DNA from: Isoperla grammatica
Taxonomy: Eukaryota > Arthropoda > Insecta > Plecoptera > Perlodidae
Length of the DNA stretch: 64,000 nt
Assembly: GCA_945910005.1 (NCBI GenBank)
Contig: OX246737.1
Location: 84,723,414 to 84,787,413, forward strand
Direction: 5' to 3'
Shown here piece after piece: positions 32,800-42,836 of this stretch. The position numbers and the translations under genes were made by a program. Position 1 is the stretch's first letter. Each line of letters opens with the position of its first letter. The notes under the pieces were generated by a model. The model was given only the letters and a program-made list of their open reading frames with translations. It made no database searches and had not been told where the DNA came from.

Positions 32800-33404
32800 C
32801 CTTAGACCAGGGACCGTCAAATAGCGGACCGCGGTCCGCATGCGGACCGCGAAGTCCCTTGGTGTGGACCCTGAACTGTATTTTCAAACCCAAAGACCAA
32901 GCTGTTTGCCTCCACTGTATTTGCTCTCAAATTAAAAATTATTCCGTTCGGCTGAATATTCCCCGAAAAGGATGAAAAGCTATTGACATGGGCATTTCAA
33001 ATATACCTTCAATTTTTTGTATACCTTCTTTGTTGGACACATACTATTAGGCAGCCCTTTGTCCAACAGAACACGACGATGGTGGACATTAATGGTTGTT
33101 TAAGTTGGCGTATATACTCAGAAACTAATTCATGTGGGTGTAAGTTCTGGGATGTTATTGGTCATCCAGCATTAGTCTGTCACGTGTTCGCTAAAATTAA
33201 ACCCCACAAAAGGGGTTCTTGAGTTCGTCAGTGGTCAGTTCTTTGCCGTGTCTTTGTCAAGGAGCTTGATGTGTTAGATGTGGGTGTTTTTATTCGAGTG
33301 GACAGTGCGTTTCGGCCGTTTTAGTTAGCGCCCGTGTTAGTGTTAAGTGAGTGTTGGTGACGAATGTAGGTTAATATATTAAACACGTGTGTTAAAACAA
33401 TAGT

Positions 33405-33971
33405 ATGGAGCCTAAAAAACGTAAGGTAGATAGTGAAAATAGATCGTTTTGTACGGATTGGACTGAAAAATACTGTTTTATTCTTGTAAATAAAACCACG
33501 CCAAACCCCAGGCCATTGTGTTTAATATGTCAAGAAACAGTTGCAATTATCAAGAGTGGGAACATCAAAAGACATCACGAAACCAAACATAAGGATTTTA
33601 TAAATAAATTCCCTATCGGAAGTGACTTACGAAGAACAAAAATCGCCAGTCTTAGTGCGTCATACACAAAGAGTTCACAAATCATGGTAAGATCGATGAC
33701 TGATCAAGAGCGATCTGTTGAAGCCTCACTACGAGTATGCTGGGTTCTAAATAAGCATCAAAAGCTATTTAGTGACGCGGACATTGTAAAAACGTGTATG
33801 AAAGAAGCAGCAACAGCTCTTTTCGGAGATAAAAAAGAAATCGTAGAAGCAATCAATAAAATTCCACTATCCGCCTCAACAACAATACGTCGCACTGAAA
33901 TTCTCGCCTCGGAAAACTTCAAATCTTTACTTCACTCATTGCAAACGAGTGATTGCTTTGCATTAGCTGTC
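33405..33971 (+). pseudogene. hAT transposase, N-terminal part
   Basis: ATG at 33405 opens a frame with an NLS-like PKKRKV, a BED finger (CLICQETV, then HHETKH), and a helical segment up to SDCFALAV, just before the first catalytic DES motif. The Polinton enters at 33972. The family is the SCAND3/GTF2IRD2-like branch, as in the element at 11627, but the two are clearly distinct copies. Confidence 0.85.
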
Positions 33972-34580
33972 AGTAGAGGGTATGTCTATATCGGCGGATT
34001 ACCGTTAGTTCTATAAATAGACATGACGTCATCCAAGATGGCGGCCGCTCCTCTCTTGAGCGACCTACATAACCGGAGGGGAAGGAGGGGAGGGGAGGGG
34101 AGGGAGGGGAGGGGGAGGGAAGGTCCACCCCTCACCCCTCCGCATTTTTTTTAAATTTTAATTTTTTACGGGTCCCCACCGAACCTAGCCTAACCTACCC
34201 CGCCGCCGCCACCACCCTGCCGTAACCCAATAGCATCCGCCATTTTGTATTTTTAAATTTTGCGCGCCGACACTAGCGCACTCTATCCGCCAAGTGTACA
34301 AGTGAAGACAATTATTTAATTTAATATTGTCACCTTTTGAAAAAAAGTGCGACGACCGTGATTTCGTGCCCGAGCAGTTTGGACGTCGCCATTACTGTCT
34401 TGGTGCACAATACCACTCGGCTATCACGCCAATTGTATTGTAATAGGTAAATGTCGTATATAACTTTCACCGTGACCTCAATGACGGACTTAGCACACGA
34501 CTATCGACGGTGGCGCTTCCTAGCAGTGAATAAAGTAACTTACTAAATGCTTGAGTCGGTAACAGTCAACAACTGCATTG
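33972..34580 (+). repeat. Polinton left terminal inverted repeat
   Basis: Matches the right repeat from AGTAGAGGG to AACTGCATTG. It contains a GGGGA-rich tract (34080-34130), which differs in length from the right copy, and a tRNA-like segment on the minus strand (34364-34431) with an A-box match. Confidence 0.93.
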
Positions 34581-35410
34581 CACCTTGGTCATTGTCGAGG
34601 AATGTGTAATTAGTTGGCCGAAATTATCGCATTGCTACTTACCATTTTACTCTGCAAGATAGAACATGTTCAGGAAGTGTTCAAATCTACTTTCACATTC
34701 CGATCTAAATACTTGTGGCCTAGAACTATAATAATAATTATAATATGTAAATATGAATATAAACTACATGACTTTGATCGAAATAAATATACAGTTAAAA
34801 TACCTATGAGTTTATATAAATCCCAAAAGTTATGTTTCTCACCAAGATAGAACATGTTAGGGAAGTGACTAACTGTGCTGTTACATTCCAATCTTACTTG
34901 ATGACTAGAACTGTTTCCAAAATAAAATACGTACATGTCACAGTAATTCCAAGTAGTAATATTTACCATCAAGTTAATATAACTACATTATAGGTACACA
35001 ACAATGTACATCAGTTTAAATTTATAGGAAACACAATAACTTTCACATTCCTTTGAAGAGGTATAGGTACTTGACCTGCTGAAAATATTTGTGGTAAATG
35101 ACAATCACAATTAGTTTAATATAAAAGTAGCCCTTCTTATCCACAAGTCACAGTTCATCTTCAGTTACGGTTGACACCATTACGGCGTGACTCACCGGCC
35201 TTGTTGAAACGTGTGCGTACTTGTCTATCACAGTGGTTGAAACGTGTGCGTGCTTGTCTATCACAGTGAGTAAAGTGTATTACACATGAACTATCATGTG
35301 AGCTAGTAATCGTATTCATCACCAGTTCAGTGTGTGTAATTTAAGCCTACGTGTGAATTCAAACAGTCCAATTCTATATTTTGTACTTTTTCAAATCATG
35401 CCTAAATATT
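34581..35410. other. Polinton left non-coding region with short duplications
   Basis: A segment starting CAAGATAGAACATGTT occurs at 34665 and again, diverged, at 34853. A 33-bp tandem pair (TTGAAACGTGTGCGT..) lies at 35204-35269, just upstream of the first ORF, and may be part of a promoter. No gene is visible. Confidence 0.5.
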
Positions 35411-35764
35411 ATGGATTTTGACATTGAAAATTTATTTCCCATTTCAAAGGGTACATGTAATAAATCGTCATATTATAAATTACTACGCGATGGACTGCAA
35501 GGAGCTATCGTACTAAATGCCACTGAAACCAGTCACGGTAGACGCCTAAAGTTGCGCAACACGGTTTGTGAATTTTATTTGTTCTTATCTTTAACAATTG
35601 ACAGTGAACATTTTAATTTCTCGTGTGACGTGTGTGGTGAAGAGTGTGTTGACTGGGACGACAGTTATTATAGGCCTAATTTTAATGTTCAACCTCGACC
35701 ATTCGAAGACATGGACTATGAGGAACAATTGGCATACATAGAATTGACCTCTACTCTCTATTGA
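35411..35764 (+). CDS. Polinton hypothetical protein 1 (117 aa)
   Basis: I chose the ATG at 35411; the frame is open 30 bases further upstream without an ATG. The protein is soluble-looking, with a Cys cluster CDVCGEEC (near residue 76) and an acidic C-terminus (FEDMDYEEQ). I do not recognise it. It precedes the next small ORF by 31 bases in another frame. Being intact in an element with a broken polymerase makes it of interest, but short length limits certainty that it is coding. Confidence 0.5.
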   Translation: MDFDIENLFPISKGTCNKSSYYKLLRDGLQGAIVLNATETSHGRRLKLRNTVCEFYLFLSLTIDSEHFNFSCDVCGEECVDWDDSYYRPNFNVQPRPFEDMDYEEQLAYIELTSTLY

Positions 35765-35795
35765 TAGCCCCTTAAATATTCAAAAAAGTGTTTTG

Positions 35796-36029
35796 ATGCA
35801 TTTACTGGCCTGCATCAACAAATTACATCCTAACATCTCTGAGCAGCGTTTGGATGTGGCCCAGCGCGGTGCATGCGCACTGCTTACAAAAGTAAAACTC
35901 CTTCTCAAAGACTCCACGTTAAGTAAATGTGAGGAGTGTAGGGTAATTAATGTTAGCATTTATGACCCTCCGCCTATCAATCTTTCAGAAGTAGAGGATG
36001 ACGATGACTTCAGAATGAATGAAGAATAA
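35796..36029 (+). CDS. Polinton hypothetical protein 2 (77 aa)
   Basis: ATG at 35796 gives a frame with CINKLHP, GACALLTKVKLLLKDS, a CEEC pair and an acidic end (VEDDDDFRMNEE). No family recognised. It could be a second exon of the ORF upstream, since both have Cys pairs and acidic tails, but no clear intron joins them. Confidence 0.4.
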   Translation: MHLLACINKLHPNISEQRLDVAQRGACALLTKVKLLLKDSTLSKCEECRVINVSIYDPPPINLSEVEDDDDFRMNEE

Positions 36030-36085
36030 ATTTGTTGTTTTAAATGTGCTCGTGTGTATTAGTGTTTTAGTATACTCTATCTAAA

Positions 36086-36535
36086 ATGGAAGATATAGAC
36101 CGCTTTAGTGATATTTCAAGATGTAGTGATGATAGTAACAACAGCATTACAGACCTTAGTGTCAATTTCGATTATCTTCCTGCTGACGTAGAAAATGTTA
36201 ACTTTGTGGAGGAAACGGAAAATGTTCTGGACTGCAGTTTTTTGTTAAACAATTTATCACAGGGAACGGAATCCCAAGTGCGCCGTGTGTTTGGTGATGT
36301 AGCTAATGACATTGTAAGCGATGCGACTAGTGACCCAGACAGTGAAAATATAAATAATGTTCTGAACTGCAGTTTCTTGTTAAACAATTTATCACAGGCA
36401 ACGGAATCTCAAGTGCGCCACGTGTTTGATGATGTAGCGAGTGGCAGTGTAAACAACGTGACTAGTGACAGCGAACCACAAGAATCATTTCTACCGGATT
36501 TGGACCTTCTTGTTGAACAACCGAGGGCAGAGAGC
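36086..36535 (+). pseudogene. Acidic leader exon of the Polinton polB gene, interrupted by copia
   Basis: ATG at 36086 opens an acidic, Ser/Asn-rich frame with two tandem 45-residue repeats (each with CSFLLNNLSQ.TESQV). The copia element enters after codon AGC at 36535. The exon resumes at 40313 and ends at 40326 before GTAAGTCAATA. The phase (2) matches the next three exons, each joined by the same type of donor, leading in frame into DNA polymerase B. It could instead be an independent ORF. The joint reading with polB is inference from phase and donor similarity. Confidence 0.5.
36221..36480 (+). repeat. Tandem duplication of 135 bp in the Polinton leader exon
   Basis: Two units starting AATGTTCTGGACTGC (36221) and AATGTTCTGAACTGC (36356) encode the two 45-residue repeats. 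Period divisible by three keeps the frame. Confidence 0.85.
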
Positions 36536-36777
36536 TGTTGAAATGTTATTGTTATGCCACAGCCCTCTATGATGTAATTGGGGTTTGTTCAAGGTCCACT
36601 AGATCACAATTGTAGGAGTAAATCCAGTAGGCCTTGGTGTTTGTTAATATAAACTTTGTTTATAATATGCATCCATGGAAACAGTTGCTGTCAACCATTC
36701 AGTCAATGTGGTCTTGCTTTATTTTCTCTACCAGTGTCTAATAAATCATATTCTATTCCACCTGTATAATCTCAATA
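36536..36777 (+). repeat. Copia 5' LTR
   Basis: Starts TGTTGAAATG and ends ATCTCAATA. Contains an AATAAA signal near the right end and TATAAAC-like words. Confidence 0.93.
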
Positions 36778-36854
36778 GGTTATGGGCCCAGGTAATGCAA
36801 AGAATTGATTTGTAGTGATCTTTAAGCAAAAACTGTTTAATAATTGTGGTCAAT

Positions 36855-39800
36855 ATGGCAGTGAATATATTGCAAGTTGAGAGGTTGGAAGGAGCAACCA
36901 ATTTCAGTGCATGGAAATTTGGTATGAAGATGCAGCTTATACGGGAGAAATTGTGGAGATTTATTGAAGGTAACTTAAATCTTTCTTCAGAAGATGAGAT
37001 CGCATTAGACCAGCGTGCACTTGCAACTGTTTGTTTGGGTTTAAAGCCACATCTGTACATACATGTAAACTCATGTAAAACAGCCCGTGAAGCATGGTTA
37101 AAATTAGAGTCTGCTTTCGAGGATCGAGGACTAGTGCGAAAAATTCACTTACGTCGAAAGCTGAACAGTATTACATACAAAAACTGTATTAATATGGAGG
37201 ATTACCTCAACCAAATGATGACTATTGCTCAGCAGTTAAGTGCAATAAATGCAGCGGTGACTGATGACGAGTTGGCTATAATTATCCTATCCAACTTGCC
37301 AGACTCATTTGACCCACTTGTGATTACACTTGAAAATTGTGGCCAGGAACTGAACACTGATGTCGTCCGAGCTAAATTGCTACAAGAAGAAACAAGACGT
37401 CAACGAGGTGAGTCCATTCCTGATGAATCTGCTCTAGCTACAAAGCCATTTAAGAAGTTTAAATGCTACAATTGTGGTAAAGTTGGACATTATGCTAAAG
37501 ATTGTAGGTCACATCCAAAACAAAGCCCGAAAGGTGACAAACAAGACAAAAAGGATAAGCCTAAATCCACAGTTCTTTGCGCAACGGTTAATCGAAATGG
37601 ACACAATGCTGAAGACTGGTGCGTTGACTCAGGAGCGACTAAGCACATGTCAAATAAAATTGAATGGTTTGATACAATCCGAGATGGTCAAGAAACATCA
37701 TTATGTATGGCTGATGGTACGACCGCTCCATCTACAGGAAATGGTGATGTCGCTGTAACAATTTCGGTTAATGGATCAATACAAGAAGCATCAATCAAGG
37801 ATGTACTATATGCTCCAACGCTCAAAACTAATCTTTTGTCGGTGGGTAAACTCACAGATAAGGACTACAAGGTTGTGTTTACCAAACATAACTGCCGGAT
37901 CCATAATGAAGAAGGAAACGTCATAGCCACCGCGAGTAAAACTGGAGGGTTGTATAAGCTAGACACTCCGGAGACTAACGGTGCCATGGTAAACATTGCT
38001 GCTGTGGGGGCCACAAACCGTGAGTACATGTTGTGGCACAGACGCCTCGCTCACCTCAGTCCTGGTGGAATGAAGCGATTAGCAGATGGTATGGCCACTG
38101 GCATAGTGATGGGACAGCCTCCTACTTCACCTTGTATAGGCTGTGCTGTGGGAAAGCAGCATTGTACCCCGTTTCCAAAAGGTAAGGCAGAACGAGCTCA
38201 AGAAAAGCTAGGCATTGTTCACTCAGACCTGTGTGGACCAATGAGCGAAGAATCCATTGGTGGAGGAAGATATTTCTTAACATTTATTGACGACAAGACA
38301 AGATGGACCAAGTGTTACATTTTGAAGGAGAAGAGTGAAACTTACGAACGCTTCATCGAGTATCAGGCAGAAGTTGAGAACCAGAGCGGTATGAAGATCA
38401 AGATTCTGCGTTCAGACAATGGCCGTGAGTACATTAATAAATCACTATTAGGCCATTTAAGGAAATGTGGGATACGTTCTCAGACTACTGTACCACGGAA
38501 CCCAGAACAAAATGGGGTTGCCGAGCGGGCAAACAGTACGATAGTAGAGAAGGTGCGATGCATGCTTGAGGAAGCTAAACTACCTAAACGCTTCTGGGCT
38601 GAGGCAGTAAACACTGCAACCTACTTAAAGAATAGAGCACCAACAGTTGCCGTGGATAGCATTACACCGGAAGAAGCGTGGACTGGGAAGAAACCGGACC
38701 TTGCTCACCTAAGGACTTTTGGCTGCAAAGCGTATGCTCACATTCCAAAAGAAAACCGAACAAAGCTTGACGCTAAATCGTCGGAGCATATCTTTGTTGG
38801 GTACTCCGAAACCAGCAAGGGCTATCGATTGGTCAATTTTAAATCAAGAAAACTGACTATATCGAGAGATGTGATCTTCTTGGAAGATAATCAACTAGAA
38901 GCGGAAGACAACGTGGTTGATGGTGGAAGTGGGAGCATAATCATCTACTCGCGGGTCAATAACGAAGATGATGCAAATGTAAATGAAGAAGATAACAATG
39001 CAGAAGTTACTGAGGAGGATGGTGTTTTTGACATCGAGAATGAACAAGAAGCCGTCTTCGAGCCAAGACGTTCACAACGGAACAGACGTCTGACAAGAAT
39101 TCTTAGTGATGAGTACGTACATCTCATCGCAGACGAGCCCGAGAACCTGCAAGAAGCATTCAGTGGGAGCGAGGCTACACAATGGCAAAAGGCAGCTGAC
39201 GAAGAGATGAAATCAATTGAACATAATGAGACTTGGGACCTCGTAAACTTACCAGAGGGAGCCAAAGCTATAAAATGCAAATGGGTCTTTAAACGAAAGG
39301 TCGATGCTGAAGGGAACGTGTGCCGATATAAAGCCAGGCTAGTGGCTAAAGGATACACGCAGAGAAAGGGAATAGATTACGGTGAAACCTTTTCACCGGT
39401 CGTACGTTTCGACACCTTAAGGACAGTTCTCGCATTGGCAGCTGAGAATGACCTGGAGGTTCATCAACTAGATGTAAATACTGCATTTCTTCATGGTGAA
39501 CTTTCTGATACCATTTATATGGAACAACCGGAGGGCTACATTGACCCCAAAAATGAGCAAAAGGTGTGTAAACTAAAGAAATGCTTGTATGGACTCAAAC
39601 AATCGAGCCGTATATGGTATGAAAAACTTGATACCGAGTTACGTAATATTGGGCTCAAACGAAGCACAGCTGATCCATGCCTATACCATGGTACAATAAG
39701 AAATGCAAAAATCATTGTGTGTGTTTACGTTGACGATCTTATAGTGTCATCGGAAAGCATAAACGAAATAAATCAGCTAAAGAAACAACTAGCGGCCAAG

Positions 39801-39914
39801 TTCAAGATGAAAGACATGGGACCTATTCACCACTGTCTTGGAATTAAAATAACAAGGGACAAAGACGCGGGAACGATTGAACAACAATATCTTGAAGAGA
39901 TTCAACATGTCTGA
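36855..39914 (+). CDS. Copia Gag-Pol polyprotein, C-terminally truncated
   Basis: The ATG of MAVNILQVERL (36855) starts a 1019-residue open frame. Domains in order: gag; zinc knuckle CYNCGKVGHYAKDC (37465); protease with WCVDSGATKHM (37618); pre-integrase LWHRRLAHLS; integrase with SDLCGPM, SDNGREY and PEQNGVAERAN; reverse transcriptase WVFKRKVDAEG through LYGLKQSSRIW and the catalytic YVDDLIV (39728). The frame stops at 39912 just after LGIKITRD. The RNase H domain is missing: the following sequence already matches the end of RNase H (YLPTGEMIADTMTK) in another frame, so about 0.4-0.5 kb was deleted. Confidence 0.92.
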   Translation: MAVNILQVERLEGATNFSAWKFGMKMQLIREKLWRFIEGNLNLSSEDEIALDQRALATVCLGLKPHLYIHVNSCKTAREAWLKLESAFEDRGLVRKIHLRRKLNSITYKNCINMEDYLNQMMTIAQQLSAINAAVTDDELAIIILSNLPDSFDPLVITLENCGQELNTDVVRAKLLQEETRRQRGESIPDESALATKPFKKFKCYNCGKVGHYAKDCRSHPKQSPKGDKQDKKDKPKSTVLCATVNRNGHNAEDWCVDSGATKHMSNKIEWFDTIRDGQETSLCMADGTTAPSTGNGDVAVTISVNGSIQEASIKDVLYAPTLKTNLLSVGKLTDKDYKVVFTKHNCRIHNEEGNVIATASKTGGLYKLDTPETNGAMVNIAAVGATNREYMLWHRRLAHLSPGGMKRLADGMATGIVMGQPPTSPCIGCAVGKQHCTPFPKGKAERAQEKLGIVHSDLCGPMSEESIGGGRYFLTFIDDKTRWTKCYILKEKSETYERFIEYQAEVENQSGMKIKILRSDNGREYINKSLLGHLRKCGIRSQTTVPRNPEQNGVAERANSTIVEKVRCMLEEAKLPKRFWAEAVNTATYLKNRAPTVAVDSITPEEAWTGKKPDLAHLRTFGCKAYAHIPKENRTKLDAKSSEHIFVGYSETSKGYRLVNFKSRKLTISRDVIFLEDNQLEAEDNVVDGGSGSIIIYSRVNNEDDANVNEEDNNAEVTEEDGVFDIENEQEAVFEPRRSQRNRRLTRILSDEYVHLIADEPENLQEAFSGSEATQWQKAADEEMKSIEHNETWDLVNLPEGAKAIKCKWVFKRKVDAEGNVCRYKARLVAKGYTQRKGIDYGETFSPVVRFDTLRTVLALAAENDLEVHQLDVNTAFLHGELSDTIYMEQPEGYIDPKNEQKVCKLKKCLYGLKQSSRIWYEKLDTELRNIGLKRSTADPCLYHGTIRNAKIIVCVYVDDLIVSSESINEINQLKKQLAAKFKMKDMGPIHHCLGIKITRDKDAGTIEQQYLEEIQHV

Positions 39915-40065
39915 AGCAAAGCCAGTATCTACCCACAGGAGAAATGATCGCAGACACTATGACCAAGAGCCAAGAGCTTACCCCCTGCAAAGCATGGATG
40001 GTGTGTGAAAAATCTGGGACTCTTGTGAAGATATGTTTATTGTTTAGGGCTATGGCAAGTGGGAG
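39915..40065 (+). pseudogene. Residual 3' end of copia RNase H
   Basis: The segment encodes the C-terminal tail of copia RNase H (SQYLPTGEMIADTMTK) out of frame with the polyprotein. The body of the domain, including catalytic acids, is deleted. A purine-rich GGCAAGTGGGAG lies just before the 3' LTR and fits a polypurine tract. Confidence 0.7.
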
Positions 40066-40307
40066 TGTTGAAATGTTATTGTTATGCCACAGCCCTCTAT
40101 GATGTAATTGGGGTTTGTTCAAGGTCCACTAGATCACAATTGTAGGAGTAAATCCAGTAGGCCTTGGTGTTTGTTAATATAAACTTTGTTTATAATATGC
40201 ATCCATGGAAACAGTTGCTGTCAACCATTCAGTCAATGTGGTCTTGCTTTATTTTCTCTACCAGTGTCTAATAAATCATATTCTATTCCACCTGTATAAT
40301 CTCAATA
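40066..40307 (+). repeat. Copia 3' LTR
   Basis: Identical to the 5' LTR. Followed directly by the AGAGC duplication and the remainder of the Polinton exon. Confidence 0.93.
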
Positions 40308-40467
40308 AGAGCCACCAACAAAGCGAGTAAGTCAATACCGTGTCAATATATAATAGCAATATTTGTACTGTTGTTAGTAATTCATATATGTGCACGGACA
40401 CACTGAGAATATTATGAAATATATATATATAATTTATTAATTTATTATTATTGTTATTATGATATAG

Positions 40468-40722
40468 CGCTCAAGAAGAAGCAGGCAGCAGGACCTCGAA
40501 TAGCGGGATCGAAGATGAGCCTCGCTCAAATATGCAACCGTGGCAGCCATGGAGGCCATGGCAGTCGCAGCAGCCGCAGCAACACCAACAACAACAGCAG
40601 CCGCAGCCACAACAGCAGCCGCAGCCACAACAGCAGCCGCAGCATCAGCAACAGCACCAGGACAGCGAGCAACGTGAACTACAGCCCCCACCAAAGAAAG
40701 TGAATCGGCTACAGCTACCACG
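40468..40722 (+). CDS. Gln/Pro-rich leader exon B of Polinton polB
   Basis: Acceptor TATAG ends at 40467; donor GTAAGTCAATA begins at 40723. In phase with the exon ending at 40326 the exon reads acidic/Ser residues, then PWQPWRPW and a long Gln-Pro-rich tract, ending KKVNRLQLPR. Low complexity; no family. Inference of coding rests on splice sites, phase 2 at both ends and absence of stops in that phase. Confidence 0.5.
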
Positions 40723-40909
40723 GTAAGTCAATATGTTTATCAAAAACTATTAATTAATACTAATTAGTTCATACTATTTCCTTCTTCACTTTGAATGTTG
40801 CACTTATATTAAAAGTAAACCATGTTTAAATACTAATAATAATAGCAATAATAGTAATAACAACACTCATGGCATTAATAACTATGATGTTATACATTTA
40901 TGATTACAG

Positions 40910-41063
40910 TAAACCACAGACTGGGAGGACTGGTCCGGTCCCCAAAAAAAAAAAAAAAAAGATTTGAGATTCGCATAATCTGAAGAGTTGTTTGATTACC
41001 AATTGAAGAAAATGTTTGGTGAAGATGAAGAAGACGAACCGTCAATTGCACCACAGCAACTTC

Positions 41064-41107
<44 letters not shown>

Positions 41108-41232
41108 CTACTGCAGCAGCAGCAGCCTAGGGTCAACACAGTTCCTATTGATGACGGTGCTGTCCCTTCTACCTCTACGGCCCAATCACCAAGACCTCTC
41201 AGGCAACTACATCAGTTGCAAATCAATCTTGG
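40910..41232 (+). pseudogene. Gln-rich leader exon C of Polinton polB, damaged
   Basis: Acceptor ATTACAG ends at 40909; donor GTAAGTCAATA begins at 41233. It encodes a basic Lys run from an A17 tract, then an acidic segment MFGEDEEDEPS, a 15-Gln run and a Ser/Pro-rich tail. The A17 tract shifts the frame by one, and TAA at 40976-40978 stops the frame that leads to the donor. Slippage in the A tract is the simplest cause. Confidence 0.45.
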
Positions 41233-41382
41233 GTAAGTCAATATTAATGCAATATTTATTACATTTGAAATGAATTTATGTCTGTTTATTTTATTTACTA
41301 TACTTTGAATTTACTTTATTCCATTTTAAATTCATATTATAGAACTATAATTTTATTTTAATTTACTTATTATCATTTCTAC

Positions 41383-41386
<4 letters not shown>

Positions 41387-41435
<49 letters not shown>

Positions 41436-41445
41436 TAATAATAAT
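41387..41445. repeat. (AAT)n microsatellite in a Polinton intron
   Basis: About 15 AAT units, then an interrupted stretch. It lies in the intron between leader exon C and the main polB exon. Confidence 0.9.
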
Positions 41446-41527
41446 ATAATTCATATTTTGAATTTTCAGTGAACATATACACGTCAAAAGTAGTTATTGT
41501 TTTCTAATTTGGTCCGCGTGTTTACAG

Positions 41528-41580
41528 CACTCAACAACAGGGAGGTAATCACGCTGTTGCTGGACCATCACCGTCATCAA

Positions 41581-41611
<31 letters not shown>

Positions 41612-42836
41612 TACTCAGATGGGGTTCAAGGTGCTCGCAGACTCTGGCTTTATCACCAACAAACGGTTCCGTCACGCTCGCCGGAATATTGAAATTCTCA
41701 TCGATGATGTCCCCGAGGACATGACTCCGGAAGAGTTCGTGGAGGAAATGTTCGGTAACGTAATTGACCATCTTACTAGTGACAAGCACAAATACCAGCC
41801 ATCTGATAAAGTAGGCATGAAAATATCCAGCAATGCTTCGCCCGATAAGCCAGTTCATATTTCGTTTAGGCGCATTGACCAACTAAGTGCCGACGTGATA
41901 ATCCAGGCAATATCTGCAGTATGCCAAAGTAATGCAGACTTTTTGACGGAGGGTCCATTATCAATTACATTAACGCATATAGGTATGCCTCATGGCCGTG
42001 GAGGTACTGTTACAATACCCAAATTCGTATCTGACCAGGACTTTGCAAAAAATAAAAAATCCATAATTACAATAAAAAATAATAGAAATATGAATGATAG
42101 TTTTTGTCTGGCCAGAGCACTTGCTGTTGCCATTGCCCTTCATGAGGAAACTCCCGAGAAATGTGAGCAAATAAAAAAAAGAGAGCCAGTACAGTTGGCT
42201 ACTGCTCTCAATTACTGCCATCGAGCAAACGTCGATCTAACAAATGGTGGAGGCATCCCTGAAGTACGTCAATTTCAAGAGTATTTTACGCAATACAAAA
42301 TAACTGTCATTCACGACAGAAAAGGAAAAGAGGTATTGTTTGAGGGACCAGACAGCACTCCTGAGAAACCCCGCAAGTTCATTGATTTATTTTACTACCC
42401 CCACCATTTTGACGTTATAGCATCCGTCATTGGCACTTTTGACTGTTCTTATTACTGTCGGCCATGTCATGTACCATATTCAAATATGGGAGGGCACACA
42501 TGTCCGGGCAAATGTCCACGCTGCTATGATCCAGTGATGTGCCATGATAATGTACAGCAGATAAATTGTAAAGATTGCTTACGTTCATTCAGAGGACAGG
42601 CCTGTTATGACAATCATTTAAAGCCATTTTATGACAGACACCGCTCTGTTTGTGAAGTGAATCGAATTTGTCCCAAATGCCGAAAGTACTATCACTTAAG
42701 GGATCGTAACAGCCACACATGCAATGAAGTTTACTGCACAATTTGTAGGAAACACTGTGATGCAAATCACAAGTGCTTCATGCAAAAACTTAAACAACGA
42801 AAAACAAAAAAAGAATATCATCTTCTTCTTCTATGA
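41528..42836 (+). pseudogene. Polinton DNA polymerase B, N-terminal part of main exon
   Basis: Acceptor TTTACAG ends at 41527. The exon starts with a Gln/Pro tract (ten Pro), then the N-terminal domain common to Polinton polymerases (GFKVLADSGF, DDVPEDMTPEEFVEEMF) and, near the end, an array of Cys/His pairs (CRPCHVPY, CPGKCPRCY, CKDCLRSFRG, CPKCRKYY, CTICRKHC) resembling zinc ribbons of protein-primed polymerases in this group. The frame is lost in an A7 tract at 42806-42812, just before the exonuclease motif. Confidence 0.85.

Larger units (their letters stand above)
36536..40307 (+). mobile_element. Ty1/copia retrotransposon with identical LTRs
   Basis: LTRs at 36536-36777 and 40066-40307 (242 bp each) are identical by eye. 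The duplication AGAGC flanks the element (36531-36535 and 40308-40312). After the left LTR, GTTATGGGCCCAG (36779-36791) matches the internal initiator-Met tRNA primer site used by Drosophila copia. Identical LTRs mean recent insertion, making this the youngest dated event of the nest. Confidence 0.95.

Noticed and set aside
40437..40721. Ala/Val-rich minus-strand ORF
   Set aside because: It is the antisense of the Gln-rich exon; splice sites and phase support the plus strand.
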